From the NCBI RefSeq assembly GCF_001484605.1, contig NZ_CP013747.1:2852001-2916000 (forward strand): DNA of 64,000 nt, written 5' to 3'. The DNA is from Pseudarthrobacter sulfonivorans (GTDB lineage Bacteria; Actinomycetota; Actinomycetes; Actinomycetales; Micrococcaceae). The position numbers and the translations under genes were made by a program. Below the pieces are notes generated by a model. It saw only the letters and a list, made by a program, of their open reading frames with translations. It had not been told where the DNA came from and made no database searches. Of this stretch, positions 1-7,499 are shown piece by piece (position 1 is the stretch's first letter; every line of letters begins with the position of its first letter).

Positions 1-120
1 GAGATTCTGTTCAAGCAGCGAGGCAACGGACCTGGAGAGTTTCTGAGTCTCCATGGCGACGCCGCTAATCCACGAAGTGAGGGCATTGGCAGCTTGTACG
101 ACTTCAGTGGCGGGCTTCAT
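1..120 (-). CDS. N-terminal fragment of an unidentified protein, possibly a sensor (Cache/PDC) domain protein
   Basis: Only the first 40 codons are in the window, starting with ATG at 120 and running off the left edge. The start overlaps the stop of the upstream GntR-family gene by the bases ATGA, so the two are almost certainly translationally coupled. The visible peptide begins MKPATEVVQAANAL and is an amphipathic helix without a signal peptide. In this same window another GntR/FCD regulator (37626-39065) carries a sensor-like domain fused at its C-terminus, and that domain also begins with such a helix. I infer that this gene may encode the unfused sensor partner. The assignment depends on sequence outside the window. 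Confidence 0.45.
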   Translation of the reverse strand, partial: MKPATEVVQAANALTSWISGVAMETQKLSRSVASLLEQNL

Positions 121-878
121 TGACCATCCTGGATTGATCGGGCGTAACCGAGGGTGAGTTTCTTGTCAATCAGATGGAAAATGTTTCGCCTGATGTGCTC
201 AAGTACCAGTTTCTGGGCCTTCTCGGGTTGGTCCTGGGCGACTGCCCGGACCAATTCCAAGTGTTCAGCGGTTGCCTGTTCTGGGTCAAATGCCACCGTG
301 AGCGGGGTCCATAGCTGCTGAACTGTTTCTTCCTGAAGCCGGATTTCGGCGTTGGCAAGCCTCGGTGATTGCGCGGCTACTGCCAACTCGATATGGAAGC
401 GGCTGTCAGCAGGTGCACGCAATTCGGGGGTTGAGGCCAGAACCAATGCTCGCGCAAGTTCCTGAAGACGGTCGACGTCGTGTGCTTCCGCGCGCTCACA
501 TGCCAGCCGGACGGTCGTGGCTGCAATAGCGGAATGCTCGTCTCCGATGTCACGTATTTCCGAAATGGACGTCGAGAGGAACCAATCCCGGATGGTGTCG
601 GTCTGCGTACGAGGCTGGCTGACGACGAAGGTTCCCCCGCTCCGGCCTCTGCGAGTCTCGACGATTCCCCGCTCGCGCAGGTCCCCCAAAGCTTCGCGAA
701 GAGTGGCGCCGCCAACTCCAAACATCTCCGAGAGTGCCGCTTCCGGGGGCAGACGTTCACCTACTTTGAGCAGCCCGAGGCCAATGGCCTTGGTAATCCT
801 GTCCACAATTGCGTCGGCCCTCTCGATTTCCGGCAAGGACCGATATATCTGCGATTGGAATGAGGACGGCGAGGCCAA
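117..878 (-). CDS. GntR-family (FadR/FCD type) transcriptional regulator
   Basis: This 253-residue protein has a winged helix-turn-helix at about residues 18-85 (LPPEAALSEMFGV, then the wing ETRRGRSGGTF). An FCD ligand domain follows, with the DSRFHIELA metal-site motif near residue 160. FadR-type members bind acyl, sugar-acid or amine-derived effectors through a metal in this domain. The start is TTG at 878, chosen because a GGAG sequence lies about 9 nt upstream and no ATG or GTG start is available in frame. It is transcribed away from the RuMP genes and is coupled to the partial gene at the left edge. It is a distant paralog of the fused regulator at 37626-39065. It may control hxlB-hxlA, but no operator can be assigned with certainty. 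Confidence 0.85.
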   Translation of the reverse strand: MASPSSFQSQIYRSLPEIERADAIVDRITKAIGLGLLKVGERLPPEAALSEMFGVGGATLREALGDLRERGIVETRRGRSGGTFVVSQPRTQTDTIRDWFLSTSISEIRDIGDEHSAIAATTVRLACERAEAHDVDRLQELARALVLASTPELRAPADSRFHIELAVAAQSPRLANAEIRLQEETVQQLWTPLTVAFDPEQATAEHLELVRAVAQDQPEKAQKLVLEHIRRNIFHLIDKKLTLGYARSIQDGQ

Positions 879-1130
879 AAGTCTGCGCTCCGAGAATGGG
901 CTACGGGTCAGGACAACAACAAGCAGCCCGGACAGGACCTAAAGGACTTAACTCGTTCTTCAGAGTCTATGCAATAAATCCTTCAAAACTGCGGCTTTCA
1001 GAACGGTAGGCCTCCGCGCTCCAGCGGACCGGTCCCTCTAAGGAGCCACTCGTCCGGCATGGCAGTCCATGGACCACGGCGTTGGACGCTTCCTCAACGG
1101 ACGGCCTGGGACAACGCCCAATCCTTAAGT
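879..1130. other. Intergenic region between the GntR regulator and hxlB
   Basis: This stretch separates the divergent GntR gene from the shared hxlB control block that begins near 1131. I see no convincing gene. A weak TAAAGGACTTAAC sequence around 945 resembles part of the palindrome upstream of the other GntR/FCD gene, but the match is too loose to call an operator. Confidence 0.5.
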
Positions 1131-1249
1131 GTAGTTAGAACCGTCAGAAAACAGTGTTACCCCTGCCCTTTTGCTTCGGGATTATGGATATCAACCAGAA
1201 AGCATCGTTCGACCGACACAGGCCGACGACCGAAGGGAAGGGACAAATC
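1131..1249 (+). promoter_or_regulatory. hxlB control region, copy 1 of a duplicated RuMP promoter block
   Basis: Positions 1131-1228 align without gaps to 11287-11384 upstream of tkt, with roughly 85 percent identity by eye. The best-kept parts are AGAACCGTCAGAAAACAGTG and GTTACCCCTGCCC, and the block around ATGGATATCAACCAGAAAGC. An ATG at 1184 opens a short MDINQKAS peptide that is in frame with hxlB. At tkt the same peptide is out of frame, which points to function as DNA or mRNA leader and not as protein. Confidence 0.8.
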
Positions 1250-1849
1250 GTGAATCCGACAGCAAGTACAACGCTCACCGGGTACAGCACCACCGGTGAC
1301 ATTGTCCGCAATCTGTCTCTCGTCAGGGACGAGATCGCGGACACAGCGGCCAAGATCGACGAGCAGCAGGTAGCTGACGTGGCCCGCCATCTCAGCCACC
1401 CGGGCCGGGTGTTCGTGGCCGGCGCGGGCCGAAGCGGGCTTGTCCTGCGTATGGCCGCCATGAGGCTGATGCACCTGGGCCTGGATGTCCATGTCGCCGG
1501 TGACACCACCACTCCCGCAATCAGTTCCGGTGACCTGCTCCTGGTGGCCTCCGGATCGGGAACCACCTCGGGAGTGGTCAAGTCAGCGGAAACAGCAGCG
1601 AAGGCCGGAGCGCGGATTGCGGCGTTCACCACCAATCCGAGTTCGCCGCTCGCTGGGCTCGCAGACGCGGTGGTGATCATTCCCGCCGCCCAGAAGACCG
1701 ACCACGGCTCCAGCGTTTCCCGCCAGTACTCGGGGTCTCTCTTCGAACAGGTCCTTTTCCTCGCCACGGAAGCACTCTTCCAGTCTCTGTGGGACAACAC
1801 CGATGTACCGGCTGAAGAGCTCTGGCTCCGGCACGCCAACCTCGAATAA
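1250..1849 (+). CDS. hxlB: 6-phospho-3-hexuloisomerase
   Basis: The enzyme isomerises D-arabino-3-hexulose 6-phosphate to fructose 6-phosphate, the second step of formaldehyde fixation in the RuMP pathway. The 199-residue product is a single SIS domain with the phosphosugar-binding loops VFVAGAGRSGLV and LLVASGSGTTSGVV, and the usual length for the family. I chose the GTG at 1250 because GAAGGGAAGGG precedes it at good distance and because the paralogous control region at tkt places its start at the same point. An in-frame ATG at 1184 would add 22 residues. The gene lies 55 nt ahead of hxlA, as expected for an operon. Confidence 0.92.
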   Translation: MNPTASTTLTGYSTTGDIVRNLSLVRDEIADTAAKIDEQQVADVARHLSHPGRVFVAGAGRSGLVLRMAAMRLMHLGLDVHVAGDTTTPAISSGDLLLVASGSGTTSGVVKSAETAAKAGARIAAFTTNPSSPLAGLADAVVIIPAAQKTDHGSSVSRQYSGSLFEQVLFLATEALFQSLWDNTDVPAEELWLRHANLE

Positions 1850-1904
1850 CCGAACCACAATTTTTCACACCCACCGCAGTTCCCAACAGAAGGAAAACAA
1901 CACC

Positions 1905-2528
1905 ATGAAACTCCAAGTTGCTATGGACGTCCTGACCACTGAAGCCGCCCTCGAACTGGCCGGTCAGGTCGCCGAGTACGTCGACATCATCGAGCTCGGC
2001 ACCCCCTTGATCAAGGCTGCCGGCCTCTCCGCCGTCACCGCCGTCAAGAACGCCCACCCGGACAAGATCGTCTTCGCTGACATGAAGACCATGGACGCCG
2101 GAGAACTCGAAGCCGACATCGCTTTCAAGGCCGGTGCCGACCTGGTCACCGTGCTCGGCACCGCCGACGACTCCACCATCGCCGGCGCCGTCAAGGCAGC
2201 CAAAGCCCACAACAAGGGCATCGTCGTTGACCTCATCGGCGTGGCAGACAAGGTAACCCGCGCCAAGGAAGCCCGCGCCCTGGGTGCCAAGTTCGTAGAG
2301 ATGCACGCCGGTCTCGACGAGCAGGCCCTGCCCGGCTTCGACCTGACCGGACTGCTCCGCGCCGGAGCAGAAGCGCGCGTTCCGTTCTCCGTCGCAGGCG
2401 GCGTGAAGCTCGCCACCATCGAATCAGTCCAGAAGGCCGGCGCTGACGTAGCCGTCGTCGGAGGCGGCATCTACAGCGCGGCCGACCCGGCACTGGCAGC
2501 GAAGCAGCTCCGCGCTGCCATCGTCTAA
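1905..2528 (+). CDS. hxlA: 3-hexulose-6-phosphate synthase
   Basis: The enzyme condenses formaldehyde with ribulose 5-phosphate to give hexulose 6-phosphate, the carbon-fixing step of the RuMP cycle and also a formaldehyde detoxification route. The 207-residue TIM barrel belongs to the OMP decarboxylase superfamily. It shows the start MKLQVAMDVLT, the metal and phosphate-site segment VFADMKTMDAGE (D and K of the DxK motif), and the phosphate loops FSVAGGVKL and VVGGGIYSA. The ATG at 1905 follows AGAAGGA. The gene is paired with hxlB in the order phi-hps. Confidence 0.95.
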   Translation: MKLQVAMDVLTTEAALELAGQVAEYVDIIELGTPLIKAAGLSAVTAVKNAHPDKIVFADMKTMDAGELEADIAFKAGADLVTVLGTADDSTIAGAVKAAKAHNKGIVVDLIGVADKVTRAKEARALGAKFVEMHAGLDEQALPGFDLTGLLRAGAEARVPFSVAGGVKLATIESVQKAGADVAVVGGGIYSAADPALAAKQLRAAIV

Positions 2529-2583
2529 CCATCCGAGTGACGGTGGCGTCCCACACCCGTAAAGCTGCGGGAAGCCACCTCCG

Positions 2584-2672
2584 GGCTGCAGGACCCTGTT
2601 ACTTCTGGGGGCCTGCAGCCGCGGAATGTCTTACCTGTACTGCCCGCGGAGAAACGTCACCGCGGGCAGTAC
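2584..2672 (+). terminator. Two consecutive hairpins after hxlA
   Basis: The first hairpin pairs GGCTGCAGG (2584-2592) with CCTGCAGCC (2612-2620). The second is a perfect 13-bp stem, GTACTGCCCGCGG (2637-2649) with its complement at 2660-2672 and a 10-nt loop. No long T-run follows, so they may act as a terminator or as an mRNA-stabilising barrier. Confidence 0.6.
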
Positions 2673-2795
2673 GCGTTCGGTGGAAGAACTAAGACGATCC
2701 CGTCACATCGACTTGATCCAAGAACACATCACACCCTCAATGATGAGGGTTGGCACATTCGGGGGACCCTCATCCTGGAAAGGAAGCTGTTCATC

Positions 2796-3011
2796 ATGCG
2801 CACTCAGACCGCCGAGCATTTGGAAGTCCACGTTACCGAGCCTGGTCGACTCTACGAGTTGCTCGACGATGCAGAAGCCGCGCTTCGGCAAATAGCCAGG
2901 CCCCAATGCTATGCCGGCATTCTGGTCACCCGCCATGATCCCAGCCGCTACACCCTCGCACTCAGCGACACCGTTCCCTATGGGGAGACCCGCGAGCAGA
3001 TACTCTCGTGA
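2796..3011 (+). CDS. Small uncharacterised protein between hxlA and zwf (71 aa)
   Basis: The reading frame begins MRTQTAEHLEVHV, with AAAGGAAG well placed upstream of the ATG at 2796, and ends 46 nt before zwf. The product is soluble, acidic in the middle, and has no membrane segment or recognised motif. One Cys is present at about residue 38. Codon use looks like that of its neighbours, which supports a real gene. I do not recognise the family. Its place inside the formaldehyde cluster suggests a role tied to zwf or formaldehyde oxidation, but that is inference from position only. Confidence 0.6.
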   Translation: MRTQTAEHLEVHVTEPGRLYELLDDAEAALRQIARPQCYAGILVTRHDPSRYTLALSDTVPYGETREQILS

Positions 3012-3057
3012 CCGTCGGTCGACTGCCGCACTGCCTTGTCGAAAGTTAGAAGCAACC

Positions 3058-4626
3058 ATGTCAGTTACTTACGTTGATTCAAGTGTGAGGTCCGGGCATA
3101 AGCCAGGCCGTAATCCGCTCCGGGATCCGCGTGACCGCCGGCTGAATCGGATTGCCGGTCCGTCGTCGTTGGTGCTCTTTGGAGTGACCGGGGATCTTGC
3201 CCGTAAGAAGCTCATGCCGGCCGTGTATGACCTCGCGAACCGGGGGCTGTTGCCGCCGAGTTTCGCGCTGGTGGGTTTCGGTCGGCGGCCGTGGTCGGAT
3301 GAGGAGTTCGCCGCCGAGGTGAAGGCCTCGGTGAAGGCGTACTCGCGGACGCCGTTTGATGAGGCGGTGTGGAACCAGCTCGCTGAGGGTATCCGTTTTG
3401 TCCGGGGCGAGTTCGACGACGATGATTCGTTTGAGCGGTTGGGTGACACGATCGCGGGGCTCGATGAGGTCCGTGGAACGCGGGGGAATCATGCGTTCTA
3501 CCTTTCGATTCCGCCGAAGGCGTTTGAGCAGGTCTGCCGTCAGCTCTCCAAGCATGGCCTGGCGCAGGCTGATGGGGAGAAGTGGCGGCGGGTGGTGATC
3601 GAGAAGCCGTTCGGGCATGACCTGGAGTCGGCCCGGGCTCTGAATGAGATTGTGGAGTCGGTGTTCCCGCCGGATGCGGTGTTCCGGATCGATCATTATC
3701 TGGGTAAGGAGACGGTCCAGAACATCCTGGCGTTGCGTTTCGCCAACCAGCTGTTCGAGCCGTTGTGGAACGCGAACTATGTGGACCATGTCCAGATCAC
3801 GATGGCCGAGGACATCGGCACGGGCGGGCGGGCCGGGTACTACGACGGTGTGGGTGCGGCCCGCGATGTGATCCAGAACCACCTCCTGCAGCTGCTGGCT
3901 TTGACGGCGATGGAGGAGCCGATTTCCTTCAACGCCGATGACCTGCGGGCGGAGAAGGAAAAGGTCCTCGCCGCGGTCAAGCTCCCGGACGATCTCTCTA
4001 CCCATTCGGCGCGCGGGCAGTTCGCCGGCGGCTGGCAGGGCGGGGAACAGGTCCAGGGCTACCTGGAAGAAGACGGCATCCCGGCCGATTCGACCACCGA
4101 GACGTTCGCGGCGATCCGGGTGGATATCCATACCCGCCGCTGGGCCGGTGTGCCGTTCTACCTGCGTGCGGGCAAGCGCCTGGGCCGGCGCGTGACCGAG
4201 ATCGCGGTGGTGTTCAAGCGCGCCCCGAACCTGCTGTTCCGTGACCATGGCGAGGATGACTTCGGCCAGAACGCTGTGGTGATCCGGGTCCAGCCCGATG
4301 AGGGCGCCACGATCCGGTTCGGGTCCAAGGTCCCGGGCACGCAGATGGAAGTCCGCGACGTGACCATGGACTTCGGCTACGGGCACTCCTTTACCGAGTC
4401 CAGCCCCGAAGCGTACGAACGGCTGATCCTTGATGTGCTCCTGGGCGAGCCGCCGCTGTTCCCCCGGCACGCGGAGGTGGAGTTGTCCTGGAAGATCCTG
4501 GACCCCTTTGAAGATTACTGGGCCGGTTTGGCTGAGCAGCCGGAGCCTTACGCCCCGGGGTCCTGGGGCCCTGCCTCGGCGGATGAACTGTTGGCCCGTG
4601 ACGGACGAACCTGGAGAAGGCCATGA
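3058..4626 (+). CDS. zwf: Glucose-6-phosphate 1-dehydrogenase
   Basis: The enzyme oxidises glucose 6-phosphate to 6-phosphogluconolactone with NADP. In RuMP organisms this opens the cyclic oxidation of formaldehyde to CO2. The 522-residue protein has the N-terminal nucleotide-binding GVTGDLARKK motif, EKPFGHDLESAR, and the active-site signature RIDHYLGKE. I chose the ATG at 3058, which yields the MSVTYVD start; an in-frame extension upstream would run through the preceding small gene. The stop overlaps the opcA start (ATGA). Pgl and Gnd, needed to finish the oxidative cycle, are not in this window. Confidence 0.95.
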   Translation: MSVTYVDSSVRSGHKPGRNPLRDPRDRRLNRIAGPSSLVLFGVTGDLARKKLMPAVYDLANRGLLPPSFALVGFGRRPWSDEEFAAEVKASVKAYSRTPFDEAVWNQLAEGIRFVRGEFDDDDSFERLGDTIAGLDEVRGTRGNHAFYLSIPPKAFEQVCRQLSKHGLAQADGEKWRRVVIEKPFGHDLESARALNEIVESVFPPDAVFRIDHYLGKETVQNILALRFANQLFEPLWNANYVDHVQITMAEDIGTGGRAGYYDGVGAARDVIQNHLLQLLALTAMEEPISFNADDLRAEKEKVLAAVKLPDDLSTHSARGQFAGGWQGGEQVQGYLEEDGIPADSTTETFAAIRVDIHTRRWAGVPFYLRAGKRLGRRVTEIAVVFKRAPNLLFRDHGEDDFGQNAVVIRVQPDEGATIRFGSKVPGTQMEVRDVTMDFGYGHSFTESSPEAYERLILDVLLGEPPLFPRHAEVELSWKILDPFEDYWAGLAEQPEPYAPGSWGPASADELLARDGRTWRRP

Positions 4627-5615
4627 TTGTAGATTTGCCGGACACCACCACCTCGAAGATCTCCAAGAAGATCATGGCCCTGCGTGAGCAGGGCGGGGTG
4701 ATCGCCTTGGGCCGGGTCCTGACCCTTGTGGTGGTCACCCGGTCCGGGCTCGAGGAAGAAGCGATCGAGGCGGCGAACGAGGCCAGCCGCGAACACCCTT
4801 GCCGGATCATCGTGCTGGCCGACGCCGGCCAGAGCGCACCGGATCGGCTAGACGCGCAGATCCGGGTCGGCGGTGACGCCGGCGCGTCCGAGGTCATCGT
4901 GCTCCGCGGCTACGGCGAGCTCGCGCACGAAAGCGAATCCCTGGTCGCGGCCCTGCTCCTGCCGGACGCCCCGATCGTGGCCTGGTGGCCGCACGGGGCA
5001 CCGGAGAACGCCTGCGAAACCTCCGTGGGCCGGATCGCGCACCGCCGGATCACCGATTCCGCGAACGAAACTGACCCTCAAATGGCGTTGGAGAACATCC
5101 GGGCGACCTACAAGGCCGGGGACACCGACCTCGCGTGGACCCGGCTGACGAACTGGCGGATCCAGCTCGCGGCGGTCCTGGACCAGGTGGACTCCTCGCC
5201 CGTGACCGCCGTGGCCGTCGAAGGCGCCTCCGACTCCCCGTCCACGATCCTGCTCGCGGCCTGGCTGACCCTGGCCCTGGACGCGCCCGTGACCATCGTC
5301 GCGGACCCCGCCGGGACCGGCATCCGCCGCGTCCGCCTCACCCGCCACACCGGCGACGTGCAGCTCTTCCGCCCCGGACTCTCCGTCGCTGAACTCACCC
5401 AGCCCGGACAACCCGCCCAACGCATCTCCCTGCCACGCCGCAGCCTCAAAGACTGCCTCGCCGAAGAACTCCGCCGCCTCGACCCCGACGAAGTCTTCGG
5501 CGAAACCGTTCGCAGCCTTGGTACTTCCAGACTGCATCAAGCCAGCAGCGTGACATTCACCTGCAGCGGGGAGCCAGAACGTAACCGGGATCGCTTGTCA
5601 CTGATCGCCGTCTAA
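4623..5615 (+). CDS. opcA: Glucose-6-phosphate dehydrogenase assembly protein OpcA
   Basis: OpcA is the actinobacterial and cyanobacterial partner that supports assembly and activity of glucose-6-phosphate dehydrogenase. The 330-residue product starts with [13 protein letters not shown] and keeps the typical segment [10 protein letters not shown] near residue 120. It overlaps zwf by 4 bp, the normal arrangement in actinobacteria. The last 30 or so residues after [10 protein letters not shown] are rich in Ser, Thr and Arg and do not resemble the ending I expect, so a late frameshift or divergent tail is possible. Confidence 0.9.
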   Translation: MIVDLPDTTTSKISKKIMALREQGGVIALGRVLTLVVVTRSGLEEEAIEAANEASREHPCRIIVLADAGQSAPDRLDAQIRVGGDAGASEVIVLRGYGELAHESESLVAALLLPDAPIVAWWPHGAPENACETSVGRIAHRRITDSANETDPQMALENIRATYKAGDTDLAWTRLTNWRIQLAAVLDQVDSSPVTAVAVEGASDSPSTILLAAWLTLALDAPVTIVADPAGTGIRRVRLTRHTGDVQLFRPGLSVAELTQPGQPAQRISLPRRSLKDCLAEELRRLDPDEVFGETVRSLGTSRLHQASSVTFTCSGEPERNRDRLSLIAV

Positions 5616-5667
5616 GGGGACCTCGACTCACCGGATCCGCCCGGATCCAGGAAAGGAACACAAAATA

Positions 5668-6774
5668 ATGGTTCACAAAGTCAAAGCGGTCATCGCCAGG
5701 GAGAAGAATGCCCCTGTTTCGGTGGAGACTATCCTGGTCCCGGATCCGGGGCCGGGGGAGGCGCTGGTAGACATTCTCACCTGCGGGGTCTGCCACACCG
5801 ACCTGCACTACAAGCAGGGCGGCATCGGCGACGAGTTCCCCTACCTGCTGGGCCACGAGGCCACCGGCGTGGTCAGCGCCGTCGGTTCCGGCGTCACCGA
5901 GGTGGCTCCCGGCGACCGCGTGATCCTGAACTGGCGTGCCGTGTGCGGGGAATGCCGTGTGTGTGCCAAGGGCCAGCCGCAGTACTGTTTCAACACCCGC
6001 AACGCGACGCAGAAGATGACGCTCGAGGACGGCACAGAGCTTTCTCCCGCGTTGGGCATCGGCGCCTTCGCGGAGAAGACCCTGGTAGCCGCCGGGCAGT
6101 GCACCAAGGTGGATGACGACGCCGATGCCGCCGCCGTCGGGCTGCTCGGCTGCGGCGTGATGGCCGGCATCGGTGCCGCCATAAACACGGGCGAGGTCAA
6201 GCGCGGCGAATCCGTGGCCGTGATCGGCTGCGGCGGCGTGGGCATCGCCGCGATCGCCGGCGCAAAGCTGGCCGGAGCCACCACCATCATCGCGGTGGAC
6301 ATCGACGCCAACAAGGTGGAGATGGCCAAGACCCTGGGGGCCACCCACGGCGTGGATTCCAGCAAGGACGATCCCATCGAGGCCATCCGGGCCCTCACCG
6401 GAGGTAACGGAGCGGACGTGGTGATTGACGCCGTCGGACGTCCCGAAACGTTCAAGCAGGCGTTTTACGCCCGCGACCTCGCCGGCCGGGTGGTGCTGGT
6501 GGGTGTCCCGACGCCGGACATGAAGCTTGAGCTGCCCCTGCTGGACGTCTTTGGCCGGGGCGGCTCGCTGAAGTCCTCCTGGTACGGGGATTGCCTGCCC
6601 TCCCGTGATTTCCCCATGCTCGTGGCGCAGTACAAGCAGGGCAACCTTGATCTGGACGCCTTCGTCACCGAGCGGATCACCATCGATCAGGTGGAGGAAG
6701 CCTTCGCCAAGATGCACGAGGGCAAGGTCCTGCGCTCGGTTGTTGAAGTAAAGACACTGAAGGAGTTCTCATGA
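5668..6774 (+). CDS. mscR: S-(hydroxymethyl)mycothiol dehydrogenase (mycothiol-dependent formaldehyde dehydrogenase)
   Basis: The enzyme oxidises the spontaneous adduct of formaldehyde and mycothiol to S-formylmycothiol with NAD. The 368-residue zinc alcohol dehydrogenase has the catalytic [10 protein letters not shown] and GHEATGVV motifs and the structural zinc cysteines C93, C96, C99 and C107 in [15 protein letters not shown]. The Rossmann motif is [20 protein letters not shown] precedes the ATG at 5668. Its stop overlaps the MBL hydrolase start (ATGA). It offers a dissimilatory outlet for formaldehyde next to the assimilatory hxlAB pair. Confidence 0.92.
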   Translation: MVHKVKAVIAREKNAPVSVETILVPDPGPGEALVDILTCGVCHTDLHYKQGGIGDEFPYLLGHEATGVVSAVGSGVTEVAPGDRVILNWRAVCGECRVCAKGQPQYCFNTRNATQKMTLEDGTELSPALGIGAFAEKTLVAAGQCTKVDDDADAAAVGLLGCGVMAGIGAAINTGEVKRGESVAVIGCGGVGIAAIAGAKLAGATTIIAVDIDANKVEMAKTLGATHGVDSSKDDPIEAIRALTGGNGADVVIDAVGRPETFKQAFYARDLAGRVVLVGVPTPDMKLELPLLDVFGRGGSLKSSWYGDCLPSRDFPMLVAQYKQGNLDLDAFVTERITIDQVEEAFAKMHEGKVLRSVVEVKTLKEFS

Positions 6775-7391
6775 CAGTCACCATCGAAAACCTGGTCACC
6801 TCGGGCACTTTTTCGCTCGACGGCGGCACTTGGGACGTGGACAACAACGTCTGGATCGTGGGTAACGATGATGAGTGTGTGATCATCGATTCCCCGCACG
6901 ATGCGGCAGCGATCATCAACCAGGTCCGTGGCCGGAAGGTCCTGGCCATCCTGCTGACCCACGCGCACAATGACCACATCGGCGCGGCGCGGGAGGTCGC
7001 GGCTGCTGTGGGCGCCCCGATCGTCCTGAACCCGGAGGACCTGGTCCTCTGGAAGCAGGCCTACCCTGATACGGAACCGGACCGGTACCACGGGGAAGGC
7101 GACGTGTTCGAGGTGGGCGGCACCGCGCTGTTGGCCATCCACACCCCGGGCCATTCCCCGGGCTCCACCTGCTTCTACCTCGAAAGTGAGGGAACGGTCT
7201 TCACCGGCGACACCCTCTTTAACGGTGGACCGGGAGCGACGGGACGCTCCTACAGCGACTACCCCACCATCCTGACCTCCATCCGGGAACGGCTGCTCAC
7301 CCTCCCGCCGGAGACCGTGGTCCGTACCGGCCACGGCGACAACACGACTATTGGTGCGGAACGGGAAACGCTGGCTAAGGTTTCCCAATAG
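6771..7391 (+). CDS. MBL-fold metallo-hydrolase coupled to the mycothiol formaldehyde dehydrogenase
   Basis: The 206-residue protein has the metallo-beta-lactamase motif THAHNDH (H64, H66, D68, H69), then TPGHSPG, FTGDTLF and RTGHGD, so it is glyoxalase-II-like with a full set of metal ligands. It overlaps mscR by 4 bp, and this pair is commonly conserved in actinobacteria. From that context the probable job is hydrolysis of S-formylmycothiol or another mycothiol thioester to formate and free thiol. The substrate is an inference. Confidence 0.85.
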   Translation: MTVTIENLVTSGTFSLDGGTWDVDNNVWIVGNDDECVIIDSPHDAAAIINQVRGRKVLAILLTHAHNDHIGAAREVAAAVGAPIVLNPEDLVLWKQAYPDTEPDRYHGEGDVFEVGGTALLAIHTPGHSPGSTCFYLESEGTVFTGDTLFNGGPGATGRSYSDYPTILTSIRERLLTLPPETVVRTGHGDNTTIGAERETLAKVSQ

Positions 7392-7414
7392 AGCAGGGTC
7401 TTTAACAGCAGGAT

Positions 7415-7460
7415 CCCGTTGAGGCGCGCCAGGACAGCTGGCGCGCCTCAACGGGCGTTT
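7415..7460 (+). terminator. Strong rho-independent terminator after the mscR-MBL operon
   Basis: A perfect 16-bp stem (7415-7430 with 7440-7455) and a 9-nt loop are followed by CGTTTTG. Confidence 0.85.
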
Positions 7461-7499
7461 TGAAGAAGAACGGCGTGAGCCGCAAAGGAAGTTGGAACA

